From Candidatus Bathyarchaeota archaeon (GTDB lineage: Archaea > Thermoproteota > Bathyarchaeia > TCS64): a stretch of DNA of 6,003 nucleotides. Under the pieces are notes generated by a model. The model was given only the letters and a program-made list of their open reading frames with translations. It made no database searches and was not told the DNA's origin. Every line of letters starts with the position of its first letter. The first letter of the stretch is position 1. Below, in pieces: positions 1-5,230 of this stretch. The position numbers and the translations under genes were made by a program. The stretch covers positions 1 through 6,003 of the forward strand of contig VGJH01000081.1 of NCBI GenBank assembly GCA_016867505.1, given 5' to 3'.

Positions 1-90
1 AAGGTTTGGTGGAAATGCTGGTTTCTCACTCAAATAGATCCAGATGTAATGGTTTCCTGAAATATTAAATCAGATGCTATCCTAAAATAT

Positions 91-98
91 TTTAAATA
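91..98 (+). promoter_or_regulatory. TATA box of the GrpB-family gene
   Basis: The octamer TTTAAATA lies with its centre about 24 bases before the ATG at 118. Archaeal TATA boxes usually sit about 25 bases before the transcription start, so the transcript should begin at or within a few bases of the start codon (leaderless). No Shine-Dalgarno sequence precedes the ATG, which agrees with this. The call rests on motif and spacing only. Confidence 0.5.
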
Positions 99-117
99 CC
101 TTCTAAATTTAATTGGT

Positions 118-627
118 ATGCCAGCGCCAATAATTATTTATCCTTACAATCCAAGATGGTCCGAACTGTATCTAAATGAAGAAAAAATTATTCTAAAAAC
201 TTTAGGTATTAGAGTTAAAAGCATCAGTCACATCGGTAGCACATCAGTTAGTGGATTACCTAGTAAAGATATAATTGACATAATAGTTGGAGTTGAATCA
301 AAGCAGGTAGCTGATGAATGTCAAACAATCTTGTTTAACGTTGGTTACACTGATGTGACCGTTGAAGATAGTTTAGAATGGTTTTATTGTTTAGGTAAGA
401 AATTAGAAGGAGCATACTGCCACCTTCACTTAGTAATAGATGGAAGCACACATCACCAAAACCACATCATTTTCCGTGACTACCTACGAAACCATCCGGA
501 AGCAATCAAAGAGTATTCAGATTTAAAATACTCTTTAGCAACTCAATATAGAAATGATCGAGTCGCTTACACAAACTCAAAAACAGCTTTTATTGAGAAG
601 ATAATTCGTTTAGCAAAGCAACAATAA
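118..627 (+). CDS. GrpB/UPF0157 family protein (nucleotidyltransferase fold)
   Basis: This 169-residue protein is close to the usual GrpB/UPF0157 length of about 170-180. The family hallmark is clear at residues 38-55: HIGSTSV, then GLPSK, then DIIDI, matching the family pattern HIGSTxVxGLxxKxxIDI of a nucleotidyltransferase-like core. Further family features are HLHLV (102-106), FRDYLRNHPE (119-128) and a C-terminal YTNSKTAFIEKI helix. The usual proline after the lysine of the hallmark is Asp here (SKD). The biochemical role of the family is not settled; in some bacteria the domain is fused to dephospho-CoA kinase. Despite its name it is unrelated to the GrpE co-chaperone. The start is supported by the TATA box about 24 bases upstream, and the gene ends in TAA. 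It is monocistronic or loosely followed by the gene at 656. The family is mostly bacterial, so lateral transfer is possible but not shown. Confidence 0.9.
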   Translation: MPAPIIIYPYNPRWSELYLNEEKIILKTLGIRVKSISHIGSTSVSGLPSKDIIDIIVGVESKQVADECQTILFNVGYTDVTVEDSLEWFYCLGKKLEGAYCHLHLVIDGSTHHQNHIIFRDYLRNHPEAIKEYSDLKYSLATQYRNDRVAYTNSKTAFIEKIIRLAKQQ

Positions 628-634
628 TTTAATT
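627..634 (+). promoter_or_regulatory. Possible TATA box of the 118-residue gene
   Basis: AATTTAAT overlaps the last base of the GrpB stop codon and is centred about 25 bases before the ATG at 656. The 28-base gap shows no Shine-Dalgarno sequence, so an independent leaderless transcript is the simplest reading. The surrounding DNA is AT-rich, so such a match could occur by chance. Confidence 0.35.
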
Positions 635-655
635 ACATTACACAATCATATCATC

Positions 656-1012
656 ATGACAATATTTGAAGTAGAGACATGGAAAGTTAAGCATGGAAAA
701 GAAGAGGAACATAAATTAGCTTTAAGAAATTGGTTGAATTGGGTAAGAGTTCATAAAGAGTTATTCCCTGAGTGGAAGAGTCTGAGATATTTTACAAAAA
801 CCATTGCGGGGGGAGAAACTGATAGACATATAATGATATGGGAATACGAAAACCTTGCAGCATTTGAACAGTATAAAACACGGAGGAAAGATTATGACGG
901 CCCATATGCCGAATATAAGAAAGTTGACCCATATCATATGGATTTATTTGATCACTCATCGATGACTGTTGAAGTATGGAAAGACCTTGAGAGAGATATA
1001 TGGATCGAATAA
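656..1012 (+). CDS. Small protein, putative dimeric alpha/beta-barrel (NIPSNAP/Dabb-like) fold
   Basis: I do not recognise a named gene. The 118 residues are soluble, with no signal peptide or membrane segment, and rich in Trp (7) and charged residues. The order is a beta-strand start (IFEVETWKVKHGKEEEHK, 3-20), an amphipathic helix with LRNWLNWVRVHKELF (23-37), a strand near 43-48, an IMIWEYENLAAFEQY block (59-73) and an acidic C-terminal tail ending in DIWIE. The pairing of EVETWKVKHGKEEE with HIMIWEYENLAAFEQY is typical of ferredoxin-like dimeric alpha/beta-barrel proteins (NIPSNAP, Dabb or ABM types), which are catalytic or ligand-binding in different cases. No catalytic residue can be named. 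It begins 28 bases after the GrpB gene, has no Shine-Dalgarno sequence, and its TAA stop lies 3 bases from the convergent pheT stop. The fold assignment is inference. Confidence 0.75.
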   Translation: MTIFEVETWKVKHGKEEEHKLALRNWLNWVRVHKELFPEWKSLRYFTKTIAGGETDRHIMIWEYENLAAFEQYKTRRKDYDGPYAEYKKVDPYHMDLFDHSSMTVEVWKDLERDIWIE

Positions 1013-1015
1013 AAA
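1011..1015 (-). terminator. T-run terminator directly after pheT
   Basis: On the - strand the pheT stop TAA is followed at once by five T, the T-tract type of archaeal terminator. The tract overlaps the TAA stop of the convergent 118-residue gene, so both genes end within the same few bases. The run is short and the call is moderate. Confidence 0.35.
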
Positions 1016-2671
1016 TTAACTGAAAATTTTATGAAGCCCTTCAACATTTAATTCAAGTGCAGCAACAGGCATTTCTAAACCCCAGCTTTCAAGAGCTTCA
1101 GGTCTAATCTCACCTGCCCAGCACAAAGGTACTCCATTAATTTTTCCAGTTAGACGCCTTCCCTCAATGAAACAATCCCACCCGTTTGCCTCATATTCAA
1201 TTTTAAGTTCCAAGTTATCTAAAATTGATTCAAGTGCTGCTTTAATCTCACTAAAGTTTGCTTTTGAGTGGCATTGAACAATTGCTAATCTTCTCTCTGA
1301 ACGTGCACCAATTTCTGTTGATGGATCAACTATGATAACATCGTCTACCTCATACAGGTTTTGAGGGTATGGATGATGCTTATTATTGACAAGAATCTCC
1401 ATCAAACTTGGTAATAGCCTGTTCCTAAGACAATTATATGCTTCCATTTTTGGGTTATCTGTTTCTGCTATTGATTCTTCCTGAATTAGCATCTTTGTAA
1501 AAAGTTTTTCCCTATTACTCATCATGAAAGTAACTATTTCTGTATACCCAAATCCGACTAGGAAATTACGAAGGTTCCTACTAAACACTTCAAGCGGATC
1601 TTCACCTGCTGGACTGTTTAAACTAGGAATGATGGGCACAACTAAATCGTAACCATAAGCTATAGCTACATCCTCAACAAGATCAATGGGGTGCATAACA
1701 TCAGTACGATAACATGGAACTTTTACATGCATAATTTCGCCACCTTGTGCAGAATGACCCATTTTCTCTAAGTAATGAATAGTCTCTTTCGGTTGAAGTT
1801 CTAATCCGAGGGTTTGTGAGACATATTTGTTACTCAATCTCCAAATTTTTGGTGATAGGTCAGGAGTTCGTAGAGTCTTATCTAGGTATCTTAGTTCAAT
1901 GTTGTAGACTGATGCTCCTCGGTCTGCGAATGTGGTGCATATAATATTCAAGACTTCAGTTATTGCCTTTAAATCAGTGCCAGTGACATCGATAAAAAGA
2001 TCCCTTGTTGCTTCATCTATTCGAGTATATTCTCCATTAATAATTGGAGGCATGCTGAGAACCATGCCTTTAGCATCAAGAATTATTGGGTATTCAGCAG
2101 CATCATGAAGAATCCATGCATACTCAACACCTTTAGGCATCTCAGTAAGCATCCATTTCAAATCTTTCTCAAATCTTTCACCAAGTGGCCTAAACTTATA
2201 CTCAGGTGGCTTAGTGGTGTATGTTATAGGGAACTCTATTGGTTTGAGATTGTGTAAACCAATTGCTACTTTACGACGTTTTCTCCCGTGCGTCACATGA
2301 AGCTTCTCTTGTAACTGAATAATACTTCTAATTAGCGCGTCATCAAAATCAACGCCTTTAACTATTGCACCAACAAAGTAGGGACGAACTTTCTCCACTT
2401 TATCATCCACTATCGCAATATAACCAGAGTTTAATACAGCATAATTTCTTAATCCAATTTTTTCTCCACTGAAACTGGCATAGGCTCTAGCTAATCCTTC
2501 AATACTCAACAGATCTGGGCGGTTTGGGAAAACCTCAATATTAAAACCCTCTTCAGTTTCACCTTCCCAACCAGTCCCCATCATTGGCAGCCTATCTTGA
2601 AGTTCTTTTATAGTGATTTTTCTACCTAATAACTGACTGAAATCTAGTAAATTAACAGTAATTACAGGCAT
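1016..2671 (-). CDS. pheT: Phenylalanine--tRNA ligase beta subunit, archaeal type
   Basis: This is the beta subunit of the (alpha-beta)2 cytoplasmic enzyme that joins phenylalanine to tRNA-Phe. I place the start at 2671, giving 551 residues beginning MPVITVNLLDF, because GAGGTGA (2677-2683) lies five bases upstream of that ATG; an ATG 18 bases earlier (2689) would bury this site within the gene. Domains in order: an N-terminal module with EVFPNRPDLLSIEGLARA (46-63); the B3/B4 region of about 85-265, which carries the editing pocket in this family, with the conserved SMPPIINGEYTRI (206-218); the B5 domain around 270-345 with CYRTD and HPIDLVEDVAIAYGY (320-341); and a catalytic-like domain from about 350 with LRNRLLPSLM (415-424). 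The length matches archaeal/eukaryotic PheT rather than the bacterial form of about 800 residues, which carries an extra N-terminal tRNA-binding domain. It follows pheS with no spare space and ends in TAA. Confidence 0.97.
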   Translation of the reverse strand: MPVITVNLLDFSQLLGRKITIKELQDRLPMMGTGWEGETEEGFNIEVFPNRPDLLSIEGLARAYASFSGEKIGLRNYAVLNSGYIAIVDDKVEKVRPYFVGAIVKGVDFDDALIRSIIQLQEKLHVTHGRKRRKVAIGLHNLKPIEFPITYTTKPPEYKFRPLGERFEKDLKWMLTEMPKGVEYAWILHDAAEYPIILDAKGMVLSMPPIINGEYTRIDEATRDLFIDVTGTDLKAITEVLNIICTTFADRGASVYNIELRYLDKTLRTPDLSPKIWRLSNKYVSQTLGLELQPKETIHYLEKMGHSAQGGEIMHVKVPCYRTDVMHPIDLVEDVAIAYGYDLVVPIIPSLNSPAGEDPLEVFSRNLRNFLVGFGYTEIVTFMMSNREKLFTKMLIQEESIAETDNPKMEAYNCLRNRLLPSLMEILVNNKHHPYPQNLYEVDDVIIVDPSTEIGARSERRLAIVQCHSKANFSEIKAALESILDNLELKIEYEANGWDCFIEGRRLTGKINGVPLCWAGEIRPEALESWGLEMPVAALELNVEGLHKIFS

Positions 2672-2676
2672 TTTAT

Positions 2677-2683
2677 TCACCTC
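2677..2683 (-). promoter_or_regulatory. Shine-Dalgarno site that sets the pheT start
   Basis: GAGGTGA on the - strand is complementary to the 3' end of archaeal 16S rRNA and ends five bases before the ATG at 2671. Its last three bases are the pheS stop codon TGA, so termination on pheS and initiation on pheT are physically coupled. The site decides between the two possible pheT starts. Confidence 0.75.
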
Positions 2684-4206
2684 ATCCAAAGCTTCGCTTT
2701 ACGCAGAAGCCCCAAATCATTACCATATAATTCCTTAATCGTATTCACTTTGTAAGTCTGCATAACCAATCTATCAAATCCAGGCCCCCACGCGAGAACT
2801 GGTACATCGATTCCGATTAATGGCTTGACTACTTCAGGCCTAAACATGCCTGCTCCAAATAGTTCCATCCATCCTTGCCGTTCTTCAATCCATACTTCAG
2901 CTTCCATGCTCATTTCGGTGTAAGGAAAATATGCTGGTCTAAATCTGAATTTTTTAAGACCTAAACCCTCTAGGTATGCTTTAAGATACCCTTGCATATT
3001 AGCGAAGGTTACTCCTTCACCTACGACAATTCCATCAGTCTGATAAAATTCTGCAAGGTGGTTCCAATCAATTGTCTCATTTCTGAAAACACGTCCAACT
3101 GAGAAAAATTTAGCTGGTAAATCCTCTGGCTTCAGTTTAGCTATCTGTAATACACTTAGACTAGTAGTATGTGTTCGTAGACAATTTCGTGAAGCAGTTT
3201 CAGGATCCCAAATATATTGCCACCCAGTGCTTCCAGTTGTCCAACCATTTTCATGAGTTAATCTAACTCTTTCAACTAACTCTTTATTTGGTAGATGCCC
3301 ACTGTATGGAGTTTTCATATAGAAAGTATCCGCTAAATCTCTTGCTGGGTGGTCTTGAGGTTGGTATAAGGCATCGAAATTCCAGAAACTGAGTTCCAGA
3401 TAGTTGCCTTTCATCTCTTTGAAACCTAATTCTACCCAAAAACGTCTAATATAATCGATTACTTGACTGATGAAATGTCTTTTACCAGGTGTCAAAGTGG
3501 GTGTAGGGAGATTAATATCATATTGCTGGAATATAGCATCTCTCCAGATTCCACCTTGAATAATTTCAGGAGTAAGTTGAGTAATAACTGGTTTATTACC
3601 TATAGCAATAACATATGGAATTACTTCTCTACCAAACTCCGTTGGTTCAACCCATCTATCAACTTCTTCTTTTGATTCAACAAGCCCTCTTTTTATTAAG
3701 ACAGGTATTCTCGCTTGGAATGGGAAGTATAATCCTTTTTCAGTCACTAAATTATCGTGCATAATTTTCAGTATCTCTTCATCTGTAGAAGATGCCTCAG
3801 CACGTCGTTTACCTTCTTCAGTTAACTCAATTTTACCACTCTTTATCTCTGCCCATCCATTGCTTCTAATCCATACTAACGCAATGTTGATGTTTGGAAT
3901 CTCTGCCCTTAATTTAGATAGTTCTGAAATCCCTCCTAAGACTAGCCTAATTAGATTTTTTTCAGGAAGCCCTTCAGTTGCATATTTTTCGCCTTCCTCA
4001 GTGAGCTTAAAAAAGCGTGAGACCTCCTCCTTAAAACTAATCACTCCTTTAGTCTCTGCCCAAGCAGAGGCTTTTTCAACAGCATCCTTACTCAAACCCA
4101 TTTCAAGGCTGAGTTCACTTGTTCTTGAAGCGCCCCTGTCTTTAAGCTCAAGTAGCAGTTTTCGTTCATATTCATTCAATTTGGCAGCTACTTCTTTAGG
4201 ATTCAT
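2677..4206 (-). CDS. pheS: Phenylalanine--tRNA ligase alpha subunit, archaeal type
   Basis: This is the catalytic subunit of phenylalanyl-tRNA synthetase, a class II enzyme. From the ATG at 4206 it has 509 residues, normal for archaea. Residues 1 to about 215 are rich in charged helices and LTEEGE-type wing turns (LTEEGEKYA near 68, LTEEGKRRAE near 128), the repeated winged-helix modules of archaeal/eukaryotic PheS. The catalytic core follows: QPQDHPARDLADTFYMKTP (282-300), RTHTTSLSVLQ (344-354), motif 2 FFSVGRVFRNETIDWNHLAEF (367-387) with YQTDG, FRPAYFPYTEMSMEAEVW (422-439), and motif 3 GAGMFRPEV (451-459) with LAWGPGFDRL (471-480). All conserved blocks are intact. An in-frame GTG at 4215 would add three residues; ATG is preferred. 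The stop is TGA, overlapping the pheT ribosome site. Transcription probably starts from the TATA box at 4244-4251. Confidence 0.97.
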   Translation of the reverse strand: MNPKEVAAKLNEYERKLLLELKDRGASRTSELSLEMGLSKDAVEKASAWAETKGVISFKEEVSRFFKLTEEGEKYATEGLPEKNLIRLVLGGISELSKLRAEIPNINIALVWIRSNGWAEIKSGKIELTEEGKRRAEASSTDEEILKIMHDNLVTEKGLYFPFQARIPVLIKRGLVESKEEVDRWVEPTEFGREVIPYVIAIGNKPVITQLTPEIIQGGIWRDAIFQQYDINLPTPTLTPGKRHFISQVIDYIRRFWVELGFKEMKGNYLELSFWNFDALYQPQDHPARDLADTFYMKTPYSGHLPNKELVERVRLTHENGWTTGSTGWQYIWDPETASRNCLRTHTTSLSVLQIAKLKPEDLPAKFFSVGRVFRNETIDWNHLAEFYQTDGIVVGEGVTFANMQGYLKAYLEGLGLKKFRFRPAYFPYTEMSMEAEVWIEERQGWMELFGAGMFRPEVVKPLIGIDVPVLAWGPGFDRLVMQTYKVNTIKELYGNDLGLLRKAKLWMR

Positions 4207-4243
4207 GGATCTCACTAACCTACAAATAAGCGATATTACAGCG

Positions 4244-4251
4244 TTTAAAAA
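4244..4251 (-). promoter_or_regulatory. TATA box of the pheS-pheT operon
   Basis: TTTTTAAA on the - strand is centred about 41 bases before the pheS ATG, which predicts a start near 4222 and a leader of about 16 bases. A second AT-rich element (4271-4278, CTTAAATA) could act instead and would give a leader of about 45 bases. The choice cannot be made from sequence alone. Confidence 0.45.
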
Positions 4252-4270
4252 TTAATGTATAATTTTTAAG

Positions 4271-4278
4271 GTATTTAA
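4271..4278 (-). promoter_or_regulatory. Alternative TATA-like element upstream of pheS
   Basis: CTTAAATA on the - strand sits in the same 11-base string, TTAAATACCTT, that forms the GrpB-gene promoter at 92-102. It may be a second promoter for pheS, or simply reflect the lineage's TATA consensus in AT-rich DNA. Confidence 0.3.
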
Positions 4279-4282
4279 GATT

Positions 4283-4297
4283 AAAAACTTTAAAAAA
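4283..4297 (-). terminator. T-rich terminator of the nre/CPBP unit
   Basis: On the - strand, runs of six T (4292-4297) and five T (4283-4287) follow the last codon of the CPBP remnant (stop at 4312-4314). Closely spaced T-runs without a stem are the usual intrinsic termination signal in archaea. They lie just before the pheS promoter elements, so they separate the two transcription units. Confidence 0.45.
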
Positions 4298-4377
4298 TTT
4301 AATAAATTAATTCAGAAGGCTCCTAATGCATAAAATGTAAAGATAATAACATCTAGTAAAATATGGATTAACCAAGC

Positions 4378-4728
4378 TCAAAAAAATCCTTTTGTCTCTA
4401 AAATGCTTTTACCTAAAAACCATCCTAAGAAACTAGAAAGTAGTACTCCAATTACTCCATTGGGTACTCCATAATAGTGTCCAATTCCAAAAAATGCAGT
4501 TGTTATTAGTAATGCATCGTTTTTTGTTAATGCCTTTTCGATTCTCGAGATTGGTGCTGCCCTTAGAGTGAATTCTTCATTAAAACCATTAATAACTGCC
4601 ACGATTACTCCAAAAGGTATTGCACATAAAAGCCTGGAAAAATAATCTGATGGTAACTTCGAGGATAATAATAGAAACAGGAGTGTCCCGAAAGTAAAAA
4701 TTAGCGCAAATATCGGAGCTACTTTCAT
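4378..4728 (-). CDS. Open C-terminal piece of the broken CPBP protease (catalytic core)
   Basis: This 116-residue open stretch carries the CPBP catalytic signature: E51 and E52 with R56 (EExxxR), and F80 with H84 (FxxxH), set among hydrophobic segments at about 3-22, 33-49, 72-87 and 91-108. It begins with a Met that lies inside the rebuilt protein (RWMKVAP) and has no Shine-Dalgarno sequence, so the Met is probably not a true start. It lacks the N-terminal membrane segments and the third catalytic motif, which lies past its TGA. It may be annotated as a separate short protease; I read it as a fragment of the pseudogene spanning 4312-5212. Confidence 0.55.
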   Translation of the reverse strand: MKVAPIFALIFTFGTLLFLLLSSKLPSDYFSRLLCAIPFGVIVAVINGFNEEFTLRAAPISRIEKALTKNDALLITTAFFGIGHYYGVPNGVIGVLLSSFLGWFLGKSILETKGFF

Positions 4729-4897
4729 CCAACGGGTTTCTCTTTTATGCCTAAAAGTCGTGAGGGTTGAACTAACGAATTAATATTACCTTTTACCAGA
4801 TATAAATCCTTCAACTTATTCCCTTTACTTCAAAATAAAATAGAATAAGTATTGCAGGAAGTAAACGAAGCAAATGTAAAACGATTGCTGAAAAATT

Positions 4898-5212
4898 CTA
4901 GGGTGAAACATTTATCAAATTTGCCCAAACGCCACTATCACGAATTAAGCTGATTAAACCCCAACTCCAGCCTCCACCGTAACCAAGAAAGAATATTAGC
5001 CCAAGGATCATCAGATAATCTTGAATTTGTTTTAATGAATCTAGAATAAACGTTGATAAAATTAACAATAATAAGATGAGCGATGTGATCCATGGCCACC
5101 AATATGGTTCGCCACCTGCAAGCTCTCGCCAAAGAATTATTGGTAAAGCACTTACTAGTAAAGTCGTAAACCAGGTTACAACTACTAGCGTCTTTGCTTC
5201 TTTGGCAGCCAT
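4898..5212 (-). CDS. Open N-terminal piece of the broken CPBP protease (membrane segments only)
   Basis: This 104-residue open stretch begins at the true start of the broken gene: ATG with GAAGTGA upstream, 18 bases after the nre stop. It contains three membrane segments (about 8-28, 40-58 and 67-80) and a Gly/Trp-rich turn, FLGYGGGWSWGLI (75-87), typical of the region between early helices of archaeal CPBP proteases. It has no catalytic residues. It ends at TAG (4898-4900), after which the same frame goes on with a clearly related hydrophobic helix. If translated it would give a truncated membrane protein without protease activity. Confidence 0.55.
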   Translation of the reverse strand: MAAKEAKTLVVVTWFTTLLVSALPIILWRELAGGEPYWWPWITSLILLLLILSTFILDSLKQIQDYLMILGLIFFLGYGGGWSWGLISLIRDSGVWANLINVSP

Positions 5213-5230
5213 CTTAACTATTCACTTCTC

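Larger units (their letters stand above)
4312..5212 (-). pseudogene. CPBP-family intramembrane metalloprotease, broken by two stops and two frameshifts
   Basis: Reading the - strand from the ATG at 5212, one membrane protein of about 300 codons can be rebuilt. The first 104 residues hold three membrane segments and end at an in-frame TAG (4898-4900). The same frame continues with LHLLRLLPAILILFYFEVKG. A one-base shift near the AAAGGG run (4821-4826) leads to LKDLYLVKGN and RLLGIKEKP. A second one-base shift near AAACCC (4734-4739) leads to WMKVAPIFALI and the protease core, with the EExxxR motif in NEEFTLR, the FxxxH motif in FFGIGH, and a stop TGA at 4378-4380 after ETKGFF. The same frame then runs on as AWLIHILLDVIIF to a TGA at 4312-4314, giving the third motif (H with D four residues on). 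These are the conserved motifs of CPBP (CAAX protease/Abi) membrane proteases. The start lies 18 bases after nre, behind GAAGTGA, so the two were probably co-transcribed. Sequencing error is the main alternative. Confidence 0.8.

Noticed and set aside
1..60. Possible tail of an upstream gene: frame 1 is open to a TGA at 58-60, and frame 2 reads RFGGNAGFSLK to a TAG at 35-37.
   Set aside because: All three + frames are open for some distance in so short a piece, and no recognisable domain allows a choice.
3463..3675. A 70-codon + strand ORF inside pheS.
   Set aside because: It lies opposite intact, conserved PheS coding sequence and its translation resembles no family; it is a shadow.
3860..4255. 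A 131-codon + strand ORF rich in Ser and Leu, opposite the pheS N-terminus.
   Set aside because: Its composition is what the antisense of Glu/Lys-rich winged-helix sequence gives, and it has no independent support.
4216..4311. Possible small RNA or C/D-box guide RNA in the gap before pheS.
   Set aside because: No C box was found; the AT-rich stretch is explained by T-run terminators and TATA elements.
4898..4900. TAG read as pyrrolysine in the CPBP gene.
   Set aside because: The gene also has two frameshifts and a TGA, so decay explains it better, and no pyrrolysine machinery is in view.
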